64,000 bases of DNA from Sorghum bicolor (GCF_000003195.3 NW_018396405.1:370486-434485), one strand, 5' to 3'. Counted from the stretch's first letter, positions 1-12,381 are shown. The notes: generated by a model not told the origin, from the letters alone. Made by a program: numbers and translations.

Positions 1-550
1 TAGACTAACTCGAGCAGGCTCGGAAATGAGTTTCTTACTTTCATATACTTGTGCTTGTGTAGTTGCTCTTGTAATTAGTTAGCTTGCGTAGATTGCTAGT
101 TACCTTCTTGCTTGTGTAGCTAGAAGTAGTTCCCTTGCGTGACTAATTTGGTTTGTGTAACCTTGTTAGTCACATTGCTTAGTTTGTGTAACTAAGTACT
201 TTTGTGCTCTCTAATTTAGCATTGGTTGCCTTGTTGTTGAGCTTTGCTAGTGAGCTTAGGAGCTTTGTGCTTTTGCTTACTAGTTGTGTAGAAGCTCCTC
301 GGTTTGCAAAGTACCAGTGGCATAGGTTTGTGTGACCTTGCTCCTAGAATTGGTTAGGCGAGCTCTTGCTAAGGTTGCACCTTGTTTGCTTGTTTAGGAT
401 CTTTTACTAGGTGCTAGAGAACTTAGATAGAGGGGTGTAGTCTTGGCTAAACTGATAGTTTTAATTCCGCATTTGTCTCGGTTAGCCGGCGTAATAATTT
501 TTAGAAAGGACTATTCACCCCCCCCTCTAGTCCGCCATCTTGACCCTTCA
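1..550 (+). mobile_element. 3' part of a solo LTR (second copy of the LTR at 7421-9932)
   Basis: Bases 32-550 match 9414-9932 with only a few differences (for example one base near 230, and one extra C in the C-run near 520). The copy ends with the same CA terminus at 549-550 and is followed by the same satellite starting GTGCT. Bases 1-31 do not match the equivalent part of the full LTR, so the similarity begins abruptly at about base 32. No coding sequence is visible. It may be a true duplicate or an assembly copy. Confidence 0.8.
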
Positions 551-1775
551 GTGCTTCCACAATGATTTCTGACCCTATGGTGCATTAGGCGCAAACCGTG
601 CACCTATCTACCACTAAAACTAACATTGTCTCTAAATAGACCCAAGCGATAATCCATATGACAAATGTCATCTAGGAGTTCTATTGGGTGCGTCTAAATA
701 GATTTCTGAGCATATGGTACGTTCCATGCAAACCATGCACCTATCTTGCATCAAGATTAGCACTATCTCCAAACAGATCGAAAAGAGCTTCCACTTAAGC
801 CTCTTCACCTAAGAGTATTATCTGGTGCTTCTACAATGGTTTCTGAGCCTATGGTGCATTATGTGCAAACCATGCACCAATCTTGCACCTAAACTAACAC
901 TGACTCTAAACGGACCGAAGCGAGATTCCATATGACACACATCATTTAGGAGTTCTATCGGGTGCGTCCAAATTGATTTCTGAGAATATGGTACATTCCA
1001 TGCAAACCGTGCACCTATCTTGCATCAAGATTATCACTATCTCAAAACAGATCAAACCAAGCTTCCACTTGAGCCCCTTTACCTAGGAGTACCATTAGGT
1101 GTGTCTAAAAAGGTTCTTAGCCTATGGTGCATTAGGCGCAAACCATTCACCTATCTTGCACAGAAACTAATACTGTCTCAAAACAGACCAAAGCGAGATT
1201 CCATATGACACACATCATCTACTAGTTCCATCGGGTGCGTCCAAATTGATTTCTAGAAATATTCTATGACTATGCAAACCGTGCTCCTATCTTGCATCAA
1301 GATTACCACTATCTCCAAATAGACCAAACCGAGCTTCCATTTGAGCCTCTTCACCTAGGAGTACCATCAGGTGCGTCCAAAATGGTTCTTAGCCTTTGTT
1401 GCACTAGGTGCAAACCGTGCACCTATCCTGCACATAAACTAACATTGTCTCCCAACAGACCGATGTGAGATTCCATATGACACACGTCATCTACATGTTC
1501 CATCGGGTGCGTCTAAATTGATTTCCGAGCATATTCTATGTCCATGCAAACCGTGCTCCTATCTTGCATCAAGATTAACACTATCTCCAAATAGACCAAA
1601 CTGTGCTTCCACTTCATCCTATTCACCTAGGATTCCCATCAAGTGCATCCAAAATGGTTTCTTAGACTATGGTGAATTAGGCGAAAACTGTGCAACTATC
1701 TTGCACCCAAACTAACACTATGTCCAAATGGACCGAAGTGATTCCATGTGACACACATCATCTTGGAGTTCTATC

Positions 1776-2056
1776 NNNNNNNNNNNNNNNNNNNNNNNNN
1801 NNNNNNNNNNNNNNNNNNNNNNNNNNNNNNNNNNNNNNNNNNNNNNNNNNNNNNNNNNNNNNNNNNNNNNNNNNNNNNNNNNNNNNNNNNNNNNNNNNNN
1901 NNNNNNNNNNNNNNNNNNNNNNNNNNNNNNNNNNNNNNNNNNNNNNNNNNNNNNNNNNNNNNNNNNNNNNNNNNNNNNNNNNNNNNNNNNNNNNNNNNNN
2001 NNNNNNNNNNNNNNNNNNNNNNNNNNNNNNNNNNNNNNNNNNNNNNNNNNNNNNNN
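1776..2056. other. Assembly gap (281 N)
   Basis: A run of N inside satellite array A. Its length is not the usual 100-N placeholder, so it may be an estimated size. Satellite continues on both sides. Confidence 0.98.
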
Positions 2057-5000
2057 CGCAAGATTCCGTATGACGCACGTCATCTTGTAGTTCCATCATG
2101 TGCATCCAAATTGATTTTCGAGCATATGGTACGTTTCATGCAAACCGTGCACCTATCTTGCACCGAAACTAACACTATCTCTAAGTGGATTGAAATGACA
2201 TTCCATATGACACACGTCATCTAGGAGTTCCATTGGGTGCGTCCAAATTGATTTTTGAGCATATGTTACGTTCCATGCAAACCTGCACCTATCTTGCATA
2301 GAGATTAGCACTATCTCAAAACAGATCAAACCAAGCTTCCACTTGGAGCCCCTTTACCTAGGCGTATCATTAGGTGTGTCCAAAATGGTTCTTAGCCTAT
2401 AGTGCACTAGGCGCAAACCGTGCACCTATCTTGCACAGAAACTAACATTGTCTCCAAATAGACCGAAGCAAGATTCCATATGACACACGTCATCCACTAG
2501 TTCCATGAGGTGCGTCTAAATTGATTTCCGAGCATATTCTATGTCCATGCAAACCGTGCTCCTATCTTACATCAAAGTTAGCACTATCTCCAAATAGACC
2601 AAAGTGTGCTTCCACTTGAGCCTCTTCACCTAGGATTACCATCAAGTGTATCCAAAATGGTTTCTTAGATTATGGCGAATTAGGCGCAAAACGTGCACCT
2701 ATCTTGCACCAAAACTAACACTATGTCCAAATGAACCGAAGTGATTCCATATGACACACATCATCTGGGAGTTCTATCGGGTGAGTCCAAATTGATTTCT
2801 AAGCATATTGTATGTTCCACGCAAACCGTGCACTAGTCTTGCATCAAGATTGGCACTATCTCCAAATAGACCAAACCGAGCTTCCATTTGAGCCTCTTCA
2901 CCTAGGAGTACCATCGAGTGCGTCCAAAATGGTTTCTTAGACTATGGTGCATTAGGTGCAAACCGTGCACCTATGTTGCACCGAAACTAACACTATCTCC
3001 AAAGTGACCAAACCGAGATTCCATATGACACACATCATCTAGGAGTTCCATTGGGTGCGTCCAAATTGATTTCTGAGCATATGTTACATTCCATGCAAAC
3101 CTGCACCTTTCTTAAATCAAGATTAACACTATCTCTAAACAAATCAAACCAAGCTTCCACTTGAGCCCCTTTACCTAGGCGTATCATTAGGTGTGTCAAA
3201 AATGGTTCTTAGCCTATGGTGCACTAGGCGTAAACCATCCACCTATCTTGCACAGAAACTAACATTGTCTCCAAACAGACCGAAGCGAGATTCCATATGA
3301 CACACGTCATCTACAAGTTCCATCGGGTTCGTCTAAATATTCTATGTCCATGCAAACCGTGCTCCTATCTTGCATCAAGATTAGCACTATCTCCAAATAG
3401 ACCAAACTATGCTTCCACTTGAGCCTCTTAACCTAGGATTACCATTAGGTGCATCCAAAATGGTTTCTTAGACTATGGTGAATTAGGCACAAACCTGGAC
3501 CTATATTGCACCAAAACTAACACTCTGTCCAAATGAACCAAAGTGATTCCATATGACACACATCATTTGGGAGTTCTATCAGGTGTGTCCAAATTGATTT
3601 CGGAGCATATGGTATGTACCATGCAAACTGTGTACCGATCTTGCATCAAGATTAGCACTATCTCCAAATAGACCAAACCGAGCTTCCACTTCAGCCTCTT
3701 CACCTAGGAGTACTATCGAGTGCGTCCAAAATGGTTTCTTAGACTATCGTGCATTAGGTGTAAACCGTGCACCTATCTTGCACCAAAACTAACACTATCT
3801 CCAAAGGAACCAAAGCGAGATTCCATATGACACACATCATCTAGGAGTTCCATCGGGTGCATCCAAATTTATTTTCAAGCATATGGTACGTTTCTTGCAA
3901 ACTGTGCACCTATCTTACATGAATATTAGCACTATCTCCAAACAGACCAGACCGAGCTTTCACTTGAGCCTCTTCACCTAGGAGTACCATTGGGTGCTTC
4001 CACATCATTTTCTAAGCCTATAGTGCATTAGGTGCAAACCGTGAACCTATCTTGCACCGAAACTAACACTATCTCTATGTGGATTGAAATGAGATTCCAT
4101 ATGACACACATCATCTAGGAGCTCCATTAGGTGCGTCCAAATTGATTTCTGAGCATATGTTATGTTCTATGCAAACCGTGCACCGATCTTGCTACAAGAT
4201 TAGCATTATCTCAAAACAGATCAAACCAAGCTTCTACTTGAGCCCCTTTACCTAGGAGTACCATTAGGTGTGTCCAAAAAGGTTCTTAGCCTATGGTGCA
4301 TTAGGCGCAAACCATGCACCTATCTCGCATAGAAACTAACACGATCTCCAAACAGACCGAAGCAAAATTCCATATGACACACGTCATCTACGAGTTCCAT
4401 CGGGTGCATCCAAATTGATTTCCGAGCATATTCTATGTCCATGCAAACCGTGCTCCTATCCTGCATCGAGAGTAGCACTATCTCCAAATAGACCAAACCG
4501 AGCTTCCACTTGAGCCTCTTCACCTAGGAGTACCATCAGGTGCGTCCAAAATATTTTCTTAGACTATGGTGAATTAGGTTTCAAACTTTGCACCTATCTT
4601 GCACCGAAACTAACACTATGTCCAAATGAACCAAAGTTAGATTCCATGCAACACACATCATCTGGGAGTTCTATCAGGTGTGTCAAATTTGATTTCTGAG
4701 CATATGGTATGTTCCACGCAAACCGTGCACCTATTGTGCATCAAGATTAGCACTATCTCCAAACAGACCAAACTGAGCTTCCATTTGAGCCTCTTCATCT
4801 AGGAGTATCATTTGGTGCTTCCACAATAGTTGATGAGCCTATGGTGCATTAGGCGCAAACCGTGCACCTATCTTACACTAAAACTAACATTGTCTCCAAA
4901 TGGACCGAAGTGAGATTACATATGACACATGTCATCTAGGAATTCCGTCGGGTGCGTCCAAATTGATTTTCGAGCATATGGTATGTTCCATGCAAACCAT

Positions 5001-6079
5001 GCAACTATCTTTTATCAAGATTAGCACTATCTCCAAACAGACCGGACCGAGGATTTTCACTTGAGCCTCTTCACCTAGGAGTACCATCGGGTGCTTCCAC
5101 AACGGTTTCTGAGCCTATGGTGTATTAGGCGCAAACCGTGCACCTATCTTGCATAAAACTATCACTATCTCTAAGTGGATTGAAATGAGATTCCATATGA
5201 CACACGTCATCTAGGAGTTCCATCGGGTGCATCCAAATTGATTTTTGAGCATATGTTGCGTTCCATGCAAACCTGCACCTATCTTGCATCAAGATTAGCA
5301 CTATCTCAAAATAGATCAAACCAAGCTTTCACTTGAGCCCCTTTACCTAGGAGTACCGTTAGGTGTGTCCAAAATGGTTCTTAGCCTATGGTGCATTAGG
5401 CGCAAAACGTGCAGCTATCTAGCATAGAAACTAACACTGTCTCCAAATAGACCAAAGTGAGAATCCATATGACACAAATTATCTAGGAGTTCTATCGGGT
5501 GCATCGAAATTGATTTCCGAGCATATGGTATGTTCCATGCAAACCGTGCACCTATCTCGCATCAAGATTAGCACTATCTCCAAACCGAGCTTCCACTTGA
5601 GCCCCTTTACCTAGGAGCACCATCGTGTGCGTCCTAAATGGTTTCTTAGTGTCTAGTGCATTAGGCGCAAACCATGCACCTATCTTGCACCAAAACTAAC
5701 ACTATCTCCAAACAGACCGAAGTGAAATTCCATATGACATACGTCATCTAAGAGTTCTATTAGGTGCGTCTAAATTAATTTATGAGCATATGGTAGATTC
5801 CATGCAAACCATGCACCTATCTTGCATCAAGATTAGCACTATCTCCAAACAGACCGAACCGAGCTTCCACTTGAGCCTCTTCACAAAGGATTATCAGTGG
5901 GTGCTTCCACAATGGTTTTTGAGCCTATGGTGCATTAGGCTCAAAACTGTGCACCTATCTTGCATCGAAACTAACACTGTCTTCAAATGTATTAGACCGA
6001 GATTCCATATGACACACATCATCTAGGAGTTCTATTGGGTGCATCCAAATTGATTTCGGAGCAGATGGTATGTTCCATG

Positions 6080-6179
6080 NNNNNNNNNNNNNNNNNNNNN
6101 NNNNNNNNNNNNNNNNNNNNNNNNNNNNNNNNNNNNNNNNNNNNNNNNNNNNNNNNNNNNNNNNNNNNNNNNNNNNNNN
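6080..6179. other. Assembly gap (100 N)
   Basis: Exactly 100 N, the usual placeholder for unknown size. The flanks match array C positions near 31690 and 32310. The first bases after the gap (CCACCGGTCCATCACATGG) fit the satellite poorly, which suggests a poor contig end. Confidence 0.98.
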
Positions 6180-7420
6180 CCACCGGTCCATCACATGGTA
6201 TATTCCATGCAATTCATGATATCTTGCATCAAGATTAGCACTATCTCCAAACAAACCAAACTGAGCTTCCACTCGAGACCCTTTACCTAGGACTATCATT
6301 GGGTGCATCCAAAATGGTTTCTTAGCCTATGATGCATTAGGCGCAAACCGTGTACCTATCTTGCACCAAAACTATTTGTCTCCAAATGGACTGAAGGGAG
6401 ATTCCGTATGACGCATGTCATCTAATAGTTCTATTGGGTGTGTCCAAATGGATTTCTGAGCTTATGGTAAATTCCATACAAACCGTGCACCTATCATGCA
6501 TCATGATTAGCACTATCCCCAAACAGATCGAACCAAGCTTCCATTTGAGCCTCCTCACCTAGGAGTATCATCGGATGCTTCCGCAATGGTTCTGAGCCTA
6601 TGGTGCATTATGCGCAAACCGTGCACCAATCTTGCACCTAAACTAACACTGTCTCCAAACAGACCGATGCAAGATTCCATATGACACACATCATCTAGGA
6701 GTTCAATTGGGTGCATCCAAATTGATTTTCGAGAATATGATATATTCCATGCAAACCATACACCTATCTTGCATCAAGATTAGCATTATCTCCAAACAGA
6801 CCGAATGGAGCTTTCATTTGAGCCTCTTCACCTAGGAGTACCATCGGGAACTTCCACAATGGTTTCTAAGCCTATGGTGCACTGGGCACAAATCATGCAC
6901 CTATCTTGCACCAAAACAAATACTATCTCCAACTAGACTGAAGCGAGATTCCATATGACACACTTCATCTAGTAGTTCCATCAAGTGCTTATAGCAGTTC
7001 CATCTGGTGTGTCCAAATTGATTTCTAAGCATATGGTACGTTCCATGCAAACCGCGCACCTGTCTTGCATCAAGATTAGAACTATCTCCAAACAGACTGA
7101 ACCAAGCTTCCACTTGAGCCCCTTCACCAAGGAGTACCATCGGGTGCGTCCAAAATGGTTTCTTAGATTATGGTGCATTACTTGCAAATTGTGCACCTAT
7201 CTTACATCAAAACTAACACTATCTCCAAATGGACCGAAGCAAGATTCCATATGACACAAATCATCTAGGAGTTCGATCGGGTGTCCAAATTGATTTCCGA
7301 GCATATGATATGTTCCACGCAAACCATGCACCTATCTTGCCTTAAGATTAGCAATATCTCGAAACAAACCAAACCAAGCTTTCACTTGAGCCTCTTCACC
7401 TAGAAGTACCATTAGGTGCT

Positions 7421-9932
7421 TGAAAGGTCCTTGTTTGGTTTTGGTAATTGAGTGACAACTTAGGTGAACTAATAGTGTTTATGTGAGATACATAGGAGAT
7501 TAGTCCACATGTGATGATATGATGATGGAGGAGCTCATTGCATATGAGACATGACATGGAGTTATGTGACCAAGGTGGAGAAGATCAAGATGAGCCTTGG
7601 CTCGATGGACCGGTTGCAAGAGTGAAGGGCAAGTCGGAGGCTTTGAAGCGAGGGACCACGTGTGACAGTGAAGCTTGAGCAAGACTTGGCACTGATGGAC
7701 TGAGGCAACGGTGAAGAGCAAGTGAGGTCAAGATCGATGAACCAATACGGTCACGTGATGATATGAAGTGGATCATATCATTTGGTGATTGGTTGGTGCA
7801 TGTGTTGCATCAACATTGGAGGAGATGGAATGGAAAGCACAAGGCAAAGGTATAACCTAGGGCTTTTCCATTTCACCGGTCATAGGTGTGTAGAGAAGTT
7901 TATGATCGGATTTAGGATAGATGGCTGTACTATCAAGAGGGACAAACTTGTTTGCATATCAGTCATCTAGTGCCACTTGAGCGATCTAACTTTGCATACA
8001 TGTTAGGATCGAGTGGCGTGGCAAGTTGAAAGGCTAACTCCTTTGGGAAAATGTTTGTGAAAATGCTAACACACTTGCACATGGAGGTGTACACTTGGTG
8101 GTGTTGGCACATTTACAAAGGAGGTGGAGTTCCTAGGGTTGAGAGGGGTTTGGGTTCCTCTCTCCCTCCCGCCGAGCTTGCGAGGCGAGATTCGCCGGTT
8201 TTGAGAATATTAAGTGCATATTTTATATTGCGCCGGTGGGAATTTAGGAGAAGTCGCGGGAGTGATTCTCTCTCAGAAACACTCACCGGACGCACTACGT
8301 GGAGGCACCGGACGCTGGCCTTTAGCGTTCGATGTATTGTCGGGTCTGTCCATAGTGCACCGGACGCACCGGAGTGAGTCCGGTGCTCAGCGTCCGGTGT
8401 GCGGGCGGTTTGGTGACCCTCTCTACGCATAAGTCCGGTGAGCACCGGACGCTCAGGGTGCGTCCGATGGCTCGCGTCCGGTGACCCTGCGCGTTTTCAG
8501 ACCTCTCTGAGTTTAGGACCGGTGTGCACCGGACGCGTCCGGTGGCAACTTGCTCAGCGTCTGGTGGCTCGCGTCTGGTGACCCTGCGAGTTTGCGGAGC
8601 TCTCTGCGCACGAGTCCGGTGTGCACCGGACGCGTCCGGTGGTGCTGTGTAGGCGCGCGTGCGCAGTAGCCATTGGCAGCAACGGTCGAGTTCAAACGGC
8701 TAGTGACACGTGGCTAACAGCTGAGCACCGGACGCTAGGAGTTGAGCGTCCGGTGGCTCCCTATGAGCGTCTGGTGCCCTCGTGTTTTGCCAAGTGAAGG
8801 GGCAACGGCTAGTTTAGCCCTTGGGGCTATAAATAGAAGTGGTGGCCGACCTTGGCTGGCAGAGAGCACCCTTGTGACTTAGTGTCCATGCTTGGGGAGT
8901 GCTAGGAAAGCCTCTAACTCACTTGTGCTTGCAAGAGTGCGAATCAATAGCGAGTGAGTGATTCTAGTGCGTTGCATTGAGAGATTGCATCGAGTGGCAC
9001 TAGGTGTTCGTGTTGCAAGCCGGTGGTGCTTGTTACTCTTGGAGGTTGCCACCTCCTAGACGGCTTGGTGTCTTGTGACTCCGTCAAAGCACGCAAGGAG
9101 ATTGTGCAGTGCTCCGGAGAAGAGATTGTGAGGGGTACGGTGCTCACCCCACGGGTATCGCGAAGAGCAACTCTAGTTGAGCGAGACGTGAAGAGCGACA
9201 AGTGGTCCGGCCGGGTCAAGTGCTAGAGCTTGTGGTAAGCACTCCACGTGAGAGAGTGTGACTTGCGGGTCACCACTAGCAAGAGGACCGGCAGCAACCT
9301 TGGAGCTTGTGTCAACGGGGACGTAGCTTGGTGGCAACCAAGTGAACCTCGAAAGAAAATCATCATGTCAACTTTGTTCTTCCCGTTGGTTTGCAAGTCC
9401 CTAACACAAGCTTGTTCTTACTTTCATATACTTGTGCTTGTGTAGTTGCTCTTGTAGTTAGTTAGCTTGCGTAGATTGCTAGTTACCTTCTTGCTTGTGT
9501 AGCTAGAAGTAGTTCCCTTGCGTGACTAATTTGGTTTGTGTAACCTTGTTAGTCACATTGCTTAGTTTGTGTAACTAAGTACTTTTGTGCTCTCTAATTT
9601 AGCATTCGTTGCCTTGTTGTTGAGCTTTGCTAGTGAGCTTAGGAGCTTTGTGCTTTTGCTTACTAGTTGTGTAGAAGCTCCTCGGTTTGCAAAGTACCAG
9701 TGGCATAGGTTTGTGTGACCTTGCTCCTAGAATTGGTTAGGCGAGCTCTTGCTAAGGTTGCACCTTGTTTGCTTGTTTAGGATCTTTTACTAGGTGCTAG
9801 AGAACTTAGATAGAGGGGTGTAGTCTTGGCTAAACTGATAGTTTTAATTCCGCATTTGTCTCGGTTAGCCGGCGTAATAATTTTTAGAAAGGACTATTCA
9901 CCCCCCCTCTAGTCCGCCATCTTGACCCTTCA
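7421..9932 (+). mobile_element. Solo LTR, 2,512 bp, inserted in satellite (TSD GTGCT)
   Basis: The element starts TGAAAGGTCC and ends GACCCTTCA, so the termini are TG...CA within near-complementary ends. GTGCT stands directly before (7416-7420) and after (9933-9937), a perfect 5-bp target-site duplication. Satellite continues in the same monomer register on both sides. No gag, pol, primer-binding site or second LTR is present, so this is a solo LTR left by LTR-LTR recombination. A TATA box (TATAAATA) lies at 8828-8835. A GC-rich block at about 8280-8770 is full of CACCGGACGC and its complement GCGTCCGGTG. It shares its start, GC block and end with the LTR at 37458-39237. I cannot assign the lineage. 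Confidence 0.88.
8828..8835 (+). promoter_or_regulatory. TATA box of the solo LTR
   Basis: TATAAATA follows the GC-rich motif block. The related LTR at 37458-39237 has TATAAAT (38468-38474) at the equivalent place. This marks the likely U3/R boundary of the LTR promoter and shows the element reads on the + strand. Confidence 0.6.
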
Positions 9933-9937
9933 GTGCT

Positions 9938-11410
9938 TCCACAATGATTTCTGACCCTATGGTGCATTAGGCGCAAACCGTGCACCTATCTACCACTAAA
10001 ACTAACATTGTCTCTAAATAGACCCAAGCGATAATCCATATGACAAATGTCATCTAAGAGTTCTATTGGGTGCGTCTAAATAGATTTCTGAGCATATGGT
10101 ACGTTCCATGCAAACCATGCACCTATCTTGCATCAAGATTAGCACTATCTCCAAACAGATCGAAAAGAGCTTCCACTTAAGCCTCTTCACCTAAGAGTAT
10201 TATCTGGTGCTTCTACAATGGTTTCTGAGCCTATGGTGCATTATGTGCAAACCATGCACCAATCTTGCACCTAAACTAACACTGACTCTAAACGGACCGA
10301 AGCGAGATTCCATATGACACACATCATTTAGGAGTTCTATCGGGTGCGTCCAAATTGATTTCTGAGAATATGGTACATTCCATGCAAACCGTACACCTAT
10401 CTTGCATCAAGATTAGCACTATCTCCAAACAGATAGAACTGAGCTTTCACTTGAGCCTCTTCACCTAGGAGTACCATTGGGAACTTCTACAACAATTTTT
10501 GATCCTATGGTGCACGGGCACAAACCACGCGCCTATCATGCACTGAAACTAATACTATCTCCAACTGGACTGAACCGAGATTCCATATGACACACTTCAT
10601 CTATTAGTTCCATCAAGTGCATCTAGCAGTTCCTTCAGGTGTGTCCAAATTAATTTCTGAGCATATGGTACGTTCCATGCAAACCGTGCGCCTATCTTGC
10701 ATCAAGATTAGAACTATCTTCACCAAGGAGTACCACTAGGTGCATCCAAAATGGTTTCTTTGACTATGGTACATTATGTGCCAACCGTGCACCTATCTTG
10801 CACAGAAACTAACACTATCTCCAAATAGACCGAAGCAAGATTCCATATGACACACATCATCTAGGAGTTCTATCGGGTGTGTCCAATTATGATTTTTGAA
10901 CATATGGTATGTTCCAAGCAAACCATGCACCTATCTTGCATCAAGATTAACACTATATCAAAATAGACCAAACCGAGCTTTCACTTGAGTCCCTTCATCT
11001 AGGCATACCATCGAGTGCTTCCATAATGGTTTCTGACCCTATGGTGCATTTGGTGCCAACCGTGCACCTATCTTGCACTGAAACTAACATTGTCTCTAAA
11101 TAGACCAAAACGAGACTCCATATGACACACATCATCTAAGAGTTCTGTTGGGTGCATCCAAATTGATTTCTAAGCATATGGTATGTTCCATGCAAACCGT
11201 GCACCTATCTGACATCAAGATTAGCACTATCTCAAAAGAGACCGAACCAGGCTTCCACTTCAGCCTCTTCACCTAGGAGTATCATCGGGGTGCTTCCACA
11301 ATGGTTTCTGAGCCTATGGTGCATTAGGCGCAAACAATGCACCTATCTTACACCAAAACTAACATTGTCTCTAAACAGACCGAATCGAGATTCTATATGA
11401 CACACATTAT
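9938..11410. repeat. Centromere-type satellite array B
   Basis: The same 137-bp A/B alternating satellite as array A. Its order of variant monomers follows 27895-29390 of array C, so arrays A and B were one array before the solo LTR entered. Bases 9933-10390 are almost the same as 551-1008. A 159-bp variant monomer with an internal 22-bp duplication lies near 10603. Confidence 0.9.
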
Positions 11411-11415
11411 CTACG

Positions 11416-12361
11416 TGTCGAGGATATCAGTAAGGGATACCCCAACTGATGTCCATGTCGAGATTATCCGAACACGAAATTCGAGTACAGGCTATCGTCG
11501 AATACGGAAACGGGCTCGAGCGAATCGGAAGACGTCGAGCGCAAGGACGCCGCCCGCCGCCTGACGCGAGCACGGGAACCAGGGCATTTAATGCGCCTGT
11601 CGCGTTCCCACCTAACACACCAGTCACGGGAAGCGTGATAGGGAACAGGCACCCGTCCCATCATTCTTTTTGCAGCCTTCCCCACCAAATAACCCAGAGC
11701 GTGTCAGGACGCAGGAAGCATGGTCGGAACGTCTAATCAAGACCCCCTCGAGACGTCCAAGGTCAGCACTCTGGCTAGCAAGGCGTTACACGGCGACCGA
11801 CCCTCGACCAGACACGTTTCCTTCCTGGGGAAGGGTTGGGCGTCGAATGACAACACCATAACCGCTCCGAAGTATCTGCCACCATAACGTACAGGCGTGC
11901 AGCAGACAAACTAGCCCAAGACGGCGTACAGAGCAGGATACAGGGGCACGCGTAATCATCATCAAGCTACCGGGACGGGACGGCTCGAGACCACGCCGGT
12001 ACGGAGACCTCGAGTAGGTCAGCACGCCATGCCCCTATCGACCCCTACTCTGACGCCTACACATGTACCCTAGGCCCCTCCTTGGAACTATAAAAGGGGA
12101 GGCCTGGGAGCGATCATGCGAGACAACACTAACACGTAGTAGAGCTTCCATACTCTATCCCAGTTCATACACGCTTGTATTCACCCCTGTACAAGCACTT
12201 AGGTACAAGATAATACAAACTCTCCTCCCCCGCTGGACGTAGGGCCTTCTCTTGCCCGAACTAGGATAAATCTTTGTGTCTTCTTGCATCACCATCTGGA
12301 AAAGGGAGCACACATACAAATTTACTCGTTGGTGTGACCCCCCGTGGGGAAAACACCGACA
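11416..12361 (+). repeat. Tat1 5' LTR (946 bp)
   Basis: It matches the 3' LTR at 25628-26657 end to end but lacks 84 bp found there (between TCGA at 25693-25696 and TCGA at 25777-25780). It contains the promoter TATAAAA at 12089-12095. TG...CA termini extend to the 5-bp inverted repeat TGTCG/CGACA. Confidence 0.93.
12089..12095 (+). promoter_or_regulatory. LTR TATA box
   Basis: TATAAAA stands in GGAACTATAAAAGGGGAGG, kept in the 3' LTR (26385-26391) and, reversed, in the Tat2 LTRs (49339-49345 and 63783-63789). It is the likely RNA polymerase II core promoter for the genomic transcript. Confidence 0.7.
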
Positions 12362-12362
12362 G

Positions 12363-12381
12363 TTGGCGCGCCAGGTAGGGG
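12363..12381 (+). other. Primer-binding site of Tat1
   Basis: TTGGCGCGCCAGGTAGGGG begins one base after the 5' LTR. It starts with TGG like a tRNA 3'-CCA complement. Tat2 has the matching TTGGCACGCTAGGTAGGGG on the other strand at 63477-63495. I cannot name the tRNA with confidence. Confidence 0.75.

Larger units (their letters stand above)
551..7415. repeat. Centromere-type satellite array A (137-bp monomer, CEN38/SCEN-like)
   Basis: The whole stretch is a tandem repeat. Equivalent points fall 136-137 bp apart, for example at 2161, 2297 and 2434. Two monomer types alternate. Type A carries TTGCATCAAGATTAGCAC and later GAGCTTCCACTTGAGCC. Type B carries TTGCACCGAAACTAACAC and later GATTCCATATGACAC. 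Both share AAACCGTGCACCTATCTTGCA. Together they make a dimer of about 274 bp. From memory, sorghum pSau3A10/CEN38 is a 137-bp repeat arranged in divergent dimers, so I assign it to that family. The reading frames of 60-120 codons in it are accidental. Two N gaps interrupt it. Confidence 0.9.

Noticed and set aside
551..1300. Treating the regularly spaced conserved motif as a CRISPR array
   Set aside because: Repeat and 'spacer' parts are both repeated every 137/274 bp; this is a plant satellite, and no cas gene is present.
1690..2224. Frames running across N
   Set aside because: The apparent proteins are almost all unknown residues.
4320..7254. Many open frames of 60-120 codons in the satellite (and likewise in the other arrays)
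   Set aside because: They repeat with the 137-bp monomer, occur on both strands, and differ in frame between monomers. They are chance frames in satellite DNA.
8051..8445. Overlapping + and - frames of ~110 codons in the solo LTR
   Set aside because: They come from the GC-rich repeated CACCGGACGC block; there is no recognisable domain and both strands are open because of composition.
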